Source: Chloroflexota bacterium (GTDB lineage: Bacteria > Chloroflexota > Limnocylindria > Limnocylindrales > CSP1-4). Taken from it: a stretch of 17,552 nucleotides of DNA. The stretch covers positions 1,097-18,648 of the forward strand of contig VBFZ01000132.1 of the NCBI GenBank assembly GCA_005880805.1, read 5' to 3'. The translations under genes and the position numbers were made by a program. Numbering within the stretch: the stretch's first letter is position 1; each line of letters starts with the position of its first letter. The notes below the pieces were generated by a model. It saw only the letters and a program-made list of their open reading frames with translations. It searched no databases and had not been told where the DNA came from. This document shows, piece by piece, positions 1 through 8,447 of this stretch.

Positions 1-726
1 GTGCTCGCAGACGAGATCAATCGGGCGACGCCGAAGACCCAGTCCAGCCTGCTCGAGTGCATGGAGGAGCGGCAGGCGACGATCGACGGCGTGACCTACA
101 CGATGCCCGACCCGTTCCTCGTGATCGCGACCCAGAACCCGATCGAGTACGAGGGCACCTTCGCGCTGCCCGAGGCCCAGCTCGACCGCTTCATGCTCCG
201 CCTGAAGCTCGGCTATCCGCAGCCGATCGAGGAGATCGTGATCCTCGACGAGCAGAAGCGCTCGCATCCGCTCGAGGAGATCGAGGACGTCTGCTCGGTC
301 GACGAGCTGCGAGAGCTGCAGGCCGCGGTCCGCGAGATCTACATCGACTCGACCGTGTCGGAATACATCGTGCGCGTCGTGAACGCCACGCGCACGCATC
401 CCGACGTTTACCTCGGGGCGTCGCCCCGCGGTTCGCTGGCGCTCTATCGCGCCGGCCAGGCGCTCGCCGCGCTGATGGGGCGCGACTACGTGATTCCCGA
501 CGACGTGAAACTGCTGGCGGAGCCCGCCCTCGCCCACCGGCTCATCATCAAGACCAGCTCGTCGATCCACGACGTGCAGCCGGCAGCGGTCGTCCGGGAG
601 CTCCTCGAAACCGTACCGGTCGGTGCCGTTCACCCGACCGGGCAGGGAGGTCCTCGGCCACTCGAGCCCGTCCAGCCGGCCGGCGCCGGTTCGTCACGGG
701 CGGCCGTCGGCGACACGACGGCCTGA
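1..726 (+). CDS. MoxR-family AAA+ ATPase, 5'-truncated by window edge
   Basis: C-terminal 241 residues of a MoxR-type AAA+ ATPase; these proteins are thought to act as chaperones that remodel or load partners, often von Willebrand factor A (VWA) or DUF58 proteins. The window opens at the Walker B motif (LADEINRA, D4 and E5 of the fragment). Next come sensor 1 (ATQNP, 43-47), the family signature EGTFALPEAQLDRF (51-64) with its arginine, and sensor 2 (SPRGS, 141-145), followed by the lid domain. The apparent GTG at position 1 is an internal valine, not a start; Walker A lies upstream of the window. The last ~30 residues are a Pro/Gly/Ala-rich tail beyond the usual domain end. A DUF58 gene follows 42 nt later, the classic MoxR partner order, so co-transcription is likely. 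Family assignment is firm; the client is unknown. Confidence 0.95.
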   Translation: MLADEINRATPKTQSSLLECMEERQATIDGVTYTMPDPFLVIATQNPIEYEGTFALPEAQLDRFMLRLKLGYPQPIEEIVILDEQKRSHPLEEIEDVCSVDELRELQAAVREIYIDSTVSEYIVRVVNATRTHPDVYLGASPRGSLALYRAGQALAALMGRDYVIPDDVKLLAEPALAHRLIIKTSSSIHDVQPAAVVRELLETVPVGAVHPTGQGGPRPLEPVQPAGAGSSRAAVGDTTA

Positions 727-768
727 CGATCGGGCGACGGCGAGAGTCCGCGCGATGGCGGGATTGAC

Positions 769-2040
769 GTGATCCGCCGCCTGCAGCTGCTCGTCATCGC
801 CGCGGTGCTGGTCGTCGCCGCCTTCTCGACCGCGATCCCGTTCCTCTTCTACCTCGTCTACCTCGCCATCCTGGTCGTCGGCGGCAGTTACATCCTCACG
901 CGCCTCGGCCTGACGGACCTCGAGGCGGGGTACGCCGTGAGCCAGCTCCACGGCCAGGTCGGGGACCAGCTGCGCGTCACGTACACGCTGCGGAACACGA
1001 GCCGCTGGCCGAAGTTCTGGCTCGAGATCCACAACCCGACCAGCCTGCCGGGCGGGCTGCCCGGTCGGGCGCTGTCGCTCACCCCACGAGGCGAGCGGTC
1101 GTGGCTGGTCCGCACACCGCTGTCGCGCCGCGGCCACTTCCGGATCGAGCCGCTCCAGATCCGGACCGGCGATCCCTTCGGGTTCTTCGAGGCGTCGGCG
1201 ACGGTCGGGCAGGGGATCCCGCTGGTCGTCTATCCGCGCATCGAGCGGTTGCCACTCTGGCAGCTGCCGCCGGCTGGGCTGGAGGGCAGCCACGCCGCTG
1301 CCGAGCGGACGCTCCAGACGACTCCACTGGCGACGACCGTGCGGCCGTGGGCGCCGGGCGACAGCTTCAACCGCATCCACTGGAAGTCGACTGCCCGGCA
1401 CGGCGACATCCAGGTCAAGGAGTTCGACCTGGAGCAGACGTCCGACGTCTGGATCTTCCTGGACCTCGACCGCCGCGCCCACGCCGGCGTGGGGGACGAG
1501 TCGACGCTCGAGGTCGGTGTTCGTGCGGCCGCCTCGATCGCAGATCGGGCGCTCGTCGAGAACCGGGCCGTTGGCATGACCACGTCCGGCCACCGCCTGG
1601 GCGTCCTGCCCGCCGATCGCGGTGGGCGCCAGCACCTCAAGATCATGCAGCTGCTGGCCGCCGTCGAGGCCGATGGGACGGCGCCTCTTGGCGAGGCGCT
1701 GCTCGCGGGCCTGTCCCGACTCCGCCATGGGATGACGGCGGTCGTCATCACCCCGTCCGTGGACCGCGGCTGGGTTCGCCCGCTGGCCGCACTGCGGGGC
1801 AGGGGAGTGGCATGCGTGGCTGTCGTCCTCGACGCCGAGAGCTATGCACGCGCGGCGATCGACGGACCCACTGGCCGCCCTGCCGGCGGTCTGCAGCCTG
1901 CCACCGCGCCGACGGCCGCGCCGCATTCGCCGGAGGTCGAAAAGGCGATGCGGGCACTGCGCCACGCGCTGGCCGAGTATGAGCTCCGCGCCGACTGGGT
2001 CGCGGCTGGACAGATCCTGGGCGAGGCCCTCGTCTCGTGA
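769..2040 (+). CDS. DUF58 domain-containing membrane protein
   Basis: 423 residues. Two hydrophobic segments near the N-terminus (about 6-22 and 26-43) anchor the protein. A predicted beta-rich segment follows, with the RTGDPFGFF motif at 132-140. The DUF58 signature is at 193-220 (RPWAPGDSFNRIHWKSTAR, then a KEFD element), followed by IFLDLD, the start of a VWA-like fold. A Pro/Ala-rich stretch near 365-385 precedes the last helix. DUF58 proteins are usually encoded beside MoxR ATPases and are presumed clients; no biochemical activity is established. The start is GTG at 769 with only a weak GCGGGA upstream. It lies 42 nt after the MoxR stop and 16 nt before the transglutaminase start, so the three genes look like one operon. 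Confidence 0.93.
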   Translation: MIRRLQLLVIAAVLVVAAFSTAIPFLFYLVYLAILVVGGSYILTRLGLTDLEAGYAVSQLHGQVGDQLRVTYTLRNTSRWPKFWLEIHNPTSLPGGLPGRALSLTPRGERSWLVRTPLSRRGHFRIEPLQIRTGDPFGFFEASATVGQGIPLVVYPRIERLPLWQLPPAGLEGSHAAAERTLQTTPLATTVRPWAPGDSFNRIHWKSTARHGDIQVKEFDLEQTSDVWIFLDLDRRAHAGVGDESTLEVGVRAAASIADRALVENRAVGMTTSGHRLGVLPADRGGRQHLKIMQLLAAVEADGTAPLGEALLAGLSRLRHGMTAVVITPSVDRGWVRPLAALRGRGVACVAVVLDAESYARAAIDGPTGRPAGGLQPATAPTAAPHSPEVEKAMRALRHALAEYELRADWVAAGQILGEALVS

Positions 2041-2044
2041 ATCC

Positions 2045-2049
2045 GGAGG
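2045..2049 (+). promoter_or_regulatory. Ribosome-binding site that fixes a TTG start
   Basis: A perfect GGAGG sits 7 nt upstream of TTG 2057, directly after the DUF58 stop. There is no ATG or GTG with comparable spacing, and the open frame extending upstream runs inside DUF58. This site therefore decides the start of the transglutaminase gene. Confidence 0.75.
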
Positions 2050-2056
2050 CCAGGAG

Positions 2057-4462
2057 TTGAGCGCGACGGGCGGAAACGGCAGCCAGCCCGGACGGGAGGA
2101 TTACTCCCCATTCATCGCTCCGGCCGGTGCGAAGGCGGCCGCGAACGCCGGGGACCTCAGCTTGCTCGAGCGTCTCGAAGCCCTGCAGCTCCGCCCGTCC
2201 GAAGGCTGGCTGACGCTGGGCCTCGTGATCGTGATGGTGGCCACGATCGGACTCTCGCTCGACGACCCGCAGTGGGTCCTCGGAAATGGCGAGCTGACCG
2301 ACTTCCTCGCACCGGTGGGTGCCCTCGGGGTCGTGTGGGGCTTCCTGAGCGCGAAGGCGGGCTGGTCGCGCTGGCTCGCGCACTTCCTGGGCGCGGTGTT
2401 CGCGGCGCTGATTGTGCCGATCGCGGTCGGCATGGGCCTGAACCCGGCAGACCAGTCCATCGGCGGGCTGTTCCACGCGACCGCGGAGTCGACGGTCAAC
2501 GCCTATCTCGACCTGGCCTGGCGGGGCCAGACGATCACCCAGCAGTACGGCCACTTCATGCTGGTCCTCGGCATCCTGTGCTGGGCCACAGGTCAGTTCG
2601 CCGGCTACGCGGTCTTCGGCCACCGACGGCCGCTGAATGCCGTGGTGCTGACGGGAATGCTGCTGGTCGCGAGCATGTCGATCACGATCCGCGATCAGCT
2701 CGGCTTTCTGGTCCTGTTCAGCCTCGCGGCGCTATCGCTCCTCGTCCGCAGCCACACGCTCGAAGAGCGGACGAGCTGGTTGCGCCGCCGAATCGGCGAT
2801 CCGGCGACGGTCGGCCGCCTGTACCTGCGTGGCGGCTCGGCGTTCGTGGCGGCGGCGGTCGGTGCGGCGCTGCTGCTGACAGCAACCGCCTCGTCGGCGC
2901 CGCTCGCCGGTGCGTGGACGGGGGTGGACCAGCAGATCATCGAGTGGGGCCAGCAGATCCAGCGCTTCCTGCCGTGCTGCGGCGCCGGGACGCGCATCAG
3001 CGGCGTGAGCTTCGGACCCAACGCCGACATCGTGGGCGTATGGGAGACGAGCAGCACGCCTGCGGTCGTCATCACCCGCAACCCGACCGACACGACGCCC
3101 TACTACTGGATGGCGACGACCTACGACACGTTCACCCTGAAGGGCTGGACGCGCAGCAAGGAGGTCGGCGTCGACCGCCAGCCGGGCGAGTCGATGCTGA
3201 AGGACACCCTCGAAGGACAGTACCCGCCGCGTGAGAAGCAGACCGCCTCGTTCAACATTTCGGCGCTTCGCTATCGCGGGGACGTCCTGCTGACCCCGAC
3301 CGTCCCCCTCACCCCGATGGCGAACTTCGTCGACAGCGTTCCCACGCATCTCACGCTGCTGGCCGACGGTTCGTATTTCCTGAGCGTGCAGTCGGATGAT
3401 CACGATGACTACCAGGTCACGGCCGACATTCCGACGGTCGGTGACAAGGGCATCAACCAGAACCTGCTGCGCGCCGCCGGCAAGAGCTACCCGCCCGAGA
3501 TTCGGGGTCTCTACCTGGATTACCCGGAGGAGGCGATCGGGCCGAACGCCACGAAGCTCCTGAAGGAGATCAAGGCCAGCGGCAAGACCGACACGCCCTT
3601 CGACCTGGCGATGACGACCCAGTCGTACCTGCGCTCGAACGCCTTCACCTACGACCAGGACGTGCGGGCGTTCGGATGCACGAGCAACGTGGTCGAGTGC
3701 TTCGCTCGCGATCGGCACGGCTACTGCCAGTACTTCGCGAGCACGATGGCCATCCTGCTACGGGCCGAGGGCGTGCCGACCCGGCTAGTGCAGGGCTTCC
3801 TGCCCGGCGACAAGGACAGCTCGGGCGCGCACGAGACCCTCACGTTCGCCCAGTCGCACGCCTGGGTGCAGGTCTACTTCCCGGGCATCGGCTGGGTGAA
3901 CTTCGATCCGACCGGTGGACGTGCTGTCGTCACCGCGCTTCCTGCTGGGCCCGCGATTCCCGCACTGCCGTCGCCCTCCGTGGCCGAGATCCCGTCCGTC
4001 GGGGACTTCCAGTCCGACGATCCGCGCCGTTCGGTCCGACCCGCGGGCGGCGGCACGGAGAGCGGAGGACCGTCGTCGCCGGGAAACCCGCCGTTCGTGA
4101 TCGTCGGGTTCCTCCTGCTGACGGCCGTGCTGGGTCTCGCGTTCGCTGCCTACCAGCGCGGGCCTCGTGGCCCGATTCAGCCCGACTCCGTGTACGACGG
4201 CGTCGTCCGCCTCGCCCGCCGCTTCGGATACGGGCCGCGTCCGACGCAAACCGTCTACGAGTACACGGGCGCGCTGGGCGACGAGCTCCCCGCGGCGCGA
4301 CCTTCTCTCGAGCTCGTTGCCCGGGCGAAAGTCGAGGTGGCCTACGGCCGGCGCGAGCTCGGCCAGGACCGGCTGGGTGCCCTCCGAGAGGCGCAGCGTC
4401 GCCTGAGGGTTACGTTGCTTCGGCTGATCTTCCGGCGACACCGCTGGCGAAGCCGTCGCTGA
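2057..4462 (+). CDS. Multi-pass membrane transglutaminase-like protein (TgpA type)
   Basis: 801 residues from TTG 2057; the frame stays open upstream to 1844, but that part overlaps DUF58 and is rejected. About seven hydrophobic segments lie in the first 285 residues (about 51-68, 80-98, 107-127, 166-187, 193-210, 214-231, 260-282). A large extracytoplasmic part holds the transglutaminase core: nucleophile Cys557 in HGYCQYFAS, His601 in SHAWV and Asp617 in FDPTGG, a complete papain-like triad. A Pro/Ser/Gly-rich linker leads to a last membrane segment (about 680-701) and a short cytoplasmic DUF4129-like tail (RRFGYGPRPTQTVYEY). The order matches TgpA of Pseudomonas. Family members may act as transglutaminases or as cysteine proteases; the substrate here is unknown. 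It ends the MoxR/DUF58 operon and faces a convergent gene 45 nt away. Confidence 0.93.
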   Translation: MSATGGNGSQPGREDYSPFIAPAGAKAAANAGDLSLLERLEALQLRPSEGWLTLGLVIVMVATIGLSLDDPQWVLGNGELTDFLAPVGALGVVWGFLSAKAGWSRWLAHFLGAVFAALIVPIAVGMGLNPADQSIGGLFHATAESTVNAYLDLAWRGQTITQQYGHFMLVLGILCWATGQFAGYAVFGHRRPLNAVVLTGMLLVASMSITIRDQLGFLVLFSLAALSLLVRSHTLEERTSWLRRRIGDPATVGRLYLRGGSAFVAAAVGAALLLTATASSAPLAGAWTGVDQQIIEWGQQIQRFLPCCGAGTRISGVSFGPNADIVGVWETSSTPAVVITRNPTDTTPYYWMATTYDTFTLKGWTRSKEVGVDRQPGESMLKDTLEGQYPPREKQTASFNISALRYRGDVLLTPTVPLTPMANFVDSVPTHLTLLADGSYFLSVQSDDHDDYQVTADIPTVGDKGINQNLLRAAGKSYPPEIRGLYLDYPEEAIGPNATKLLKEIKASGKTDTPFDLAMTTQSYLRSNAFTYDQDVRAFGCTSNVVECFARDRHGYCQYFASTMAILLRAEGVPTRLVQGFLPGDKDSSGAHETLTFAQSHAWVQVYFPGIGWVNFDPTGGRAVVTALPAGPAIPALPSPSVAEIPSVGDFQSDDPRRSVRPAGGGTESGGPSSPGNPPFVIVGFLLLTAVLGLAFAAYQRGPRGPIQPDSVYDGVVRLARRFGYGPRPTQTVYEYTGALGDELPAARPSLELVARAKVEVAYGRRELGQDRLGALREAQRRLRVTLLRLIFRRHRWRSRR

Positions 4463-4507
4463 GGCCAACAGCTGCCTTTCAAGACAGGCAAGGGACCCCC
4501 CGGCGAG

Positions 4508-5389
4508 TCAGAGGGCGCCGCCGCGTTCCTCCGACGTAGCGCTTGCGCCAGCCGCTGCTAGTGCGGCGGCTTCCTCGAGCGGTGCAAGGTGCTCCGTCAG
4601 ATTGTGGGCACGGAGGATGGCCCTCCCTCCGCGGAGCTCCACGATGGAGATGCCGCAGAGCGCGAACGGGAAGACCCAGAACACCTCGAGGGGGAGCCCG
4701 AGCAGGCTCAGGAGCGTGATCTTGAAGATGCCGTCGTGCGCGACGAGCAGGGTCCAGGGTCGATCAGGCGACAGCACGCCCGAATAACCGGCGACCGGCG
4801 AGACGATGGTGTCGGGAGCAAGCGGTTGCTCGGCGGCCAGACGGTCGATGATCGCTCGGAGCGCCGGTCGAGCGCGAGCAGCGGCTTCGTCGAGGCTTTC
4901 GCCACCCGGGGCATGCGCCTCGAGCGGGCGCGCGCGCCAGGTCGCCAGGAGATTGCCATCCCGCCGTTCGACCTCATCGCGATGGAGGCCTTCCCACTCG
5001 CCCTGTGCGATCTCGGAAAGGCTCGCCTCGGAGCGAACGGCCGGGGTCGATCCGCCGCCGGCCTGGGAGATGGCAGCCGCGACGATGGCTGAGGTCTCGG
5101 CCGCGCGGCTGAGCGGGGAATGAACGATCTCGATGGGCGCGGAGTCAGGGATGGGGAGCGCCGGCGGCACGGCGGGCCGGGCCAGACGTGTTCCCGCGAG
5201 TTGGGCTTGCTGCCGGCCGAGCTCCGTGAGCGGCGTCTCGGCCTCGCCCTGGAAGCGGTCCTCGGCGATGAACGTGGACTGGCCGTGCCGCAGCAGGACG
5301 AGGCTGGTATCGAGGTCCGTGGGGATGCGCAGCGAATCTTCCCCGTAGTGCGTCTGTATCAGCGCTCCATACCCAGGCGGATCACCCAC
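4508..5389 (-). CDS. Histidine phosphatase family protein, candidate phosphoserine phosphatase
   Basis: 293 residues of the phosphoglycerate-mutase-like histidine phosphatase superfamily. The phospho-accepting His35 is in LLRHGQS. The motif FQGEAETPLTELGRQQA follows, then SPLSRAAET with its arginine, then EIAQGEWEGL with the acid/base glutamate, and the second catalytic His218 in LVAHDG. The fold is complete and cytosolic. The GTG start at 5389 overlaps the end of serA by 31 nt, which suggests translational coupling; upstream in-frame options lie deeper inside serA. There is a loop-like insertion before LLVAHDG and an Ala/Glu-rich C-terminus. Its place directly after serA suggests it is the metal-independent phosphoserine phosphatase type known from Hydrogenobacter (PspA); that is inference, and 2,3-bisphosphoglycerate-dependent or other sugar-phosphate activity remains possible. 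Confidence 0.88.
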   Translation of the reverse strand: MGDPPGYGALIQTHYGEDSLRIPTDLDTSLVLLRHGQSTFIAEDRFQGEAETPLTELGRQQAQLAGTRLARPAVPPALPIPDSAPIEIVHSPLSRAAETSAIVAAAISQAGGGSTPAVRSEASLSEIAQGEWEGLHRDEVERRDGNLLATWRARPLEAHAPGGESLDEAAARARPALRAIIDRLAAEQPLAPDTIVSPVAGYSGVLSPDRPWTLLVAHDGIFKITLLSLLGLPLEVFWVFPFALCGISIVELRGGRAILRAHNLTEHLAPLEEAAALAAAGASATSEERGGAL

Positions 5390-6942
5390 AGGTCGAGCAC
5401 CGCCTCGTTGGCGCGGATCGCGCCGGCCACCGGATCGGGCACGTCATCGTCGAGGGCGAGCACCATGAGTGCGTCCGTCCGAGGCCCGCTGCGCGCCAGG
5501 TGCATCCCGCTGATGTTGACGTCGGCGTCGCCGAGCATGAGGCCGATGCGACCCATCGTGCCCGGCTTGTCCTGGTGGCGGGTGATCAGCATGACGTCCG
5601 CCGGAGCCATGTCGATCCAGTAGTCATTCAGCCGGACCAGTCTCGGCTCGCCGTTGACCACGGTTCCGGCCACGCGCGTGACCCGGCCGTCCGTCTCGCC
5701 CGAGAGCGTCAGCAGTGCCGCGTAGGGATCCGATTCCTGCGACCGACGTTCGACCAGGCTGATCCCGCGCGCCTTCGCGAGGGCGCCCGCGTTGACGAGG
5801 TTGACGCGTTCGGTCGTGGAGGTCTCCAGCAGTCCGCGCAAGACGGCGGCGACCAGCGGTGAGCCGTCATGCTCGGCCGGCTCGCCGGCGATCTCGAGCG
5901 TCAGCGTGCGCACGCCAGCGCGCGAGAACTGGGCGAAGAACCTGCCGAGGACCTCTGCCAGCGGCAGGTATGGACCAATGGCACGCGCGGTCTCCGCGGT
6001 CAGCAGTGGAGCGTTCACTGCATACCGAGCTGATCGGCCGGCCAGGACCTCGATGATCTGGTCCGCGACTTCCTCGGCCACCGCGACCTGCGCCTCGGCA
6101 GTGGACGCGCCGAGGTGCGGTGTCAGGATCGTGTTCGGCGCGTCGAGCAGCGGCGATCCGACCGGAGGCTCCTGCTCGAAGACATCGATCCCGGCGCCAC
6201 CCAGACGGCTCTCCCGCAGTGCCTCAGCCACGGCCGCCTCGTCGACGACGCCGCCGCGTGACACGTTGAGCAGCAACGCTCCGGGCTTCATCCGCGCGAG
6301 CTCCTTTGTCCCGATGAGGCCGCGAGTCGTGCGCGTCAACGGGACGTGCAGGCTGATCGCGTCGCACCGGGCGAGCAGCGTCTCGAAGTCGACCAGCTCC
6401 ACGCCATGGTTGGCAGCTTGCTCGGCGCTCACGTAGGGATCGACGGCCAGGATCGTCATCTCCAACGCGACCGCCCGATCCGCGATGGCCTGCCCGATCT
6501 TGCCGAGACCCACGATGCCCAGGGTTCGTCCGCGCAGCTCCAGGCCCGTGAACTGCGAGCGTTTCCACTCGCCGCGCCTTACGGACGCATCAGCCGCGGC
6601 GATCCGCCGGGCCAGGCCGAACAGCAGACCGAGTGTGTGCTCCGCGGCGGCGATGGTGTTCCCGGTTGGTGCGTTGACGACGGTGATCCCGGCCCTGGTC
6701 GCCGCCTCGAGATCGACGTTGTCGACACCCACGCCCGCGCGCCCGATGACGATCAGTCGTCGCCCCGCTTCGATGAGGCCCGCATCGACGTGCACCTGGC
6801 GCCGAACGACGAGCGCCTCGTACTCCGGGATCGCGCCGCACAACTCGTCGCGGGACAGTCCCGGTCGCTCGTCGACCTCGTGCTGCGCACGCAGAAGCGC
6901 CACGCCCTCCGGGGCTAATGGCTCCGCGACGAGGACCTTCAC
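5359..6942 (-). CDS. serA: D-3-phosphoglycerate dehydrogenase, long type with ACT domain
   Basis: Oxidises 3-phosphoglycerate to 3-phosphohydroxypyruvate with NAD+, the first step of the phosphorylated serine pathway. From GTG 6942 the protein is 527 residues, the usual length of the long (type I) enzyme. It shows the Rossmann loop GLGKIG (145-150) with Asp168 closing the NAD-specific pocket, Arg229 (NVSRGG), Glu258 (FEQEP) and His276 (TPHLGAST) as the catalytic set, an intervening domain (about 315-440), and a C-terminal ACT domain (about 450-527) expected to bind serine for feedback control. The frame is open up to 7062, but those 40 extra residues are basic low-complexity sequence overlapping the aminotransferase, so the VKVLVAEPL start is preferred. 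No clear Shine-Dalgarno is visible. The aminotransferase ends 40 nt upstream. Confidence 0.96.
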   Translation of the reverse strand: MKVLVAEPLAPEGVALLRAQHEVDERPGLSRDELCGAIPEYEALVVRRQVHVDAGLIEAGRRLIVIGRAGVGVDNVDLEAATRAGITVVNAPTGNTIAAAEHTLGLLFGLARRIAAADASVRRGEWKRSQFTGLELRGRTLGIVGLGKIGQAIADRAVALEMTILAVDPYVSAEQAANHGVELVDFETLLARCDAISLHVPLTRTTRGLIGTKELARMKPGALLLNVSRGGVVDEAAVAEALRESRLGGAGIDVFEQEPPVGSPLLDAPNTILTPHLGASTAEAQVAVAEEVADQIIEVLAGRSARYAVNAPLLTAETARAIGPYLPLAEVLGRFFAQFSRAGVRTLTLEIAGEPAEHDGSPLVAAVLRGLLETSTTERVNLVNAGALAKARGISLVERRSQESDPYAALLTLSGETDGRVTRVAGTVVNGEPRLVRLNDYWIDMAPADVMLITRHQDKPGTMGRIGLMLGDADVNISGMHLARSGPRTDALMVLALDDDVPDPVAGAIRANEAVLDLWVIRLGMER

Positions 6943-6982
6943 CGGACGATCGACGGCTGAAGGACGATGACGTTCCCGGGCC

Positions 6983-8183
6983 TCAGGCGAACGCGCTGGC
7001 GATTCGCTCCGGCGTGTCCTGGTCCGGCTGACCCGACTCCTCGAGCGCGGCGATGCCGGCACGCTCGGCGGCGGCCACGCCGACGCCAGGACTGGTGTCC
7101 CACCCCAGCTTGACGAGCGCCTCCTCGATCACTGCGATGGCCGACAGGATCTCGTCGAGGGTGACCGAGCCAAGATGGCCGACACGGAAGACCTGTCCGG
7201 TCAGCTTGCCCTGGCCGCCGGCAACAACGAGCTTGCGGGCCTTGAGCTCCCCGTTGAACGTCTTCCAGTCGAGGCCCTCGGGCAGGCGGACGCAGGTGAC
7301 CGTCTGCGAAGCCACCGCCGGGTCGGGGAACAGGTCGAATCCGAGGGCCGGCAGCTGCGCATGCCGCGTGTCGCGCGAAGATCGTCTCGGGTCCCTCGTG
7401 CTCCATCTGCTCCAGCGCAACGTCGAGCTGGAACATGACCGCGAGCGCCGGGGTCCAGGGCGTCTGCCCGTCCCGATGACTGTCGCGATGCTTCGCCACG
7501 TCGAGGTAGAAGCGCGGCATGCGTGCCTTGGTATTGGCCTCCCAAGCGCGGTCGGAGAAGCTGGCGAATGCGAGGCCGGGCGCCGCCATCCAGCTCTTTT
7601 GGGAGCCCGAAACGACGACATCGAGGGCCCAGGCATCCTGCTCGAAGGGCACCGCCCCGACTCCCGAGACGCCGTCGACGAGGAGGAGCGTTTGGGGCGC
7701 GGATTCGCGTGCCACGGCCGCGAGCTCGGCCAGCGGATTCATCACGCCAGTCGACGTCTCGTTGTGGGTGATGAGGATCGCCTTGTAGCCGCCGGCGGGC
7801 GCCTTGCTGAGGGCGTCGCCAAGGGCCTCTGGAGTCAGGGCGGAGCCCCACTCGACGTCGAGCTTGGTGACCTCGGCGCCGTAGGCCTGCGCGATCTTCG
7901 CGAAGCGGTCGCCAAACGCGCCGATGCTGATGCCGAGGACCTTGTCGCCTGGCGAGAGGGTATTGACGATCGCCGCCTCGAGGCCGCCGGTGCCGGCGCA
8001 GGTCAGGACAATGATGTCGTTCCGCGTGCCGAAAAACGGCTGGATCCGCCTGCTGATGCGCTCGAGCATCGACGCGAATTCCGGACCCCGGTGGTTGATC
8101 ATCTGCCGCGAGCCGGCCTCACGGACCGTCGAGGGCAGGCTGGTGGGGCCTGGAATCCGGAGGTTGGTCTCGAAGCGGTCCAT
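6983..8183 (-). pseudogene. Class V aminotransferase (serine/alanine-glyoxylate type), frameshifted
   Basis: PLP-dependent aminotransferase related to serine-glyoxylate/alanine-glyoxylate enzymes. Residues from ATG 8183 show RIPGPTSLP, NHRGPEF, CAGTGGLEA, THNETSTGV, LLVDGVSGVGA and the PLP lysine Lys196 in SGSQKSWM. The reading frame is lost after IFARH (near 7368). The family sequence resumes one frame over with ALGFDLFPD and continues through FRVGHLGSVTLDEIL to the stop at 6983. If the original frame were kept, translation would run into serA at 6939 with nonsense sequence. Both halves are otherwise intact, so this is either a recent mutation or an assembly error. ATG 8183 is supported by AGGAG five bases upstream. 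Next to serA, the intact enzyme probably made phosphoserine or used serine/glyoxylate; which one cannot be told from sequence. Confidence 0.9.
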
Positions 8184-8188
8184 GCGGT

Positions 8189-8193
8189 CTCCT
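8189..8193 (-). promoter_or_regulatory. Ribosome-binding site of the aminotransferase gene
   Basis: On the minus strand AGGAG lies 5 nt before ATG 8183. It decides between this start and the upstream extension of the frame (open to 8435), which has no family resemblance. Confidence 0.7.
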
Positions 8194-8238
8194 GGCTGGG
8201 CGGTCGACTGGACGAATCGGCGATCGTGGGTGCCGCTG

Positions 8239-8250
8239 GATGGTACCCGG
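8239..8250 (-). promoter_or_regulatory. Candidate promoter element upstream of the aminotransferase/serA operon
   Basis: On the minus strand CCGGGTACCATC contains TACCAT, which fits a TANNNT -10 box. Transcription would start near 8233 and leave a leader of about 50 nt with a Shine-Dalgarno. The same 12-mer occurs at 9986-9997 in front of rarA. No good -35 box is seen at 16-18 nt spacing. The rest of the 264-nt gap between rarA and the aminotransferase (8184-8447) shows no gene or recognisable riboswitch. Confidence 0.35.
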
Positions 8251-8447
8251 GTCAGGGGGACAGCGGTGGCGAACCCCGGATCAGGACGTTGCGAGCTGCG
8301 CACGAATCTTGGGCCTTCCCGCTTCGCGGTCCGGCAGTTTCGACGAAAACCGCGGTCGGCCACTCGGGCTCGTGTCGGGAACAGTGCGCGACCCGCTCTG
8401 TGGCCGAAGATCCCGATCTCGACCGCAGTCATCACCGGAGGGCGGGG

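Noticed and set aside
694..1965. Long antisense frame opposite DUF58 (423 codons)
   Set aside because: Mirror frame of a high-GC gene. The plus-strand product has a clear DUF58 signature, while the antisense product is Arg/Ala-rich without motifs.
4473..4490. Inverted repeat TGCCT / AGGCA with 8-nt loop between the convergent transglutaminase and phosphatase genes
   Set aside because: The stem is only 5 bp and has no T-tract. The location suits a bidirectional terminator but the structure is too weak to call.
8184..8447. 264-nt gap before the aminotransferase considered as T-box or other riboswitch controlling serine synthesis
   Set aside because: I could not find a convincing specifier stem, T-box core or terminator/antiterminator pair by eye. 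Only the short promoter-like element is reported.
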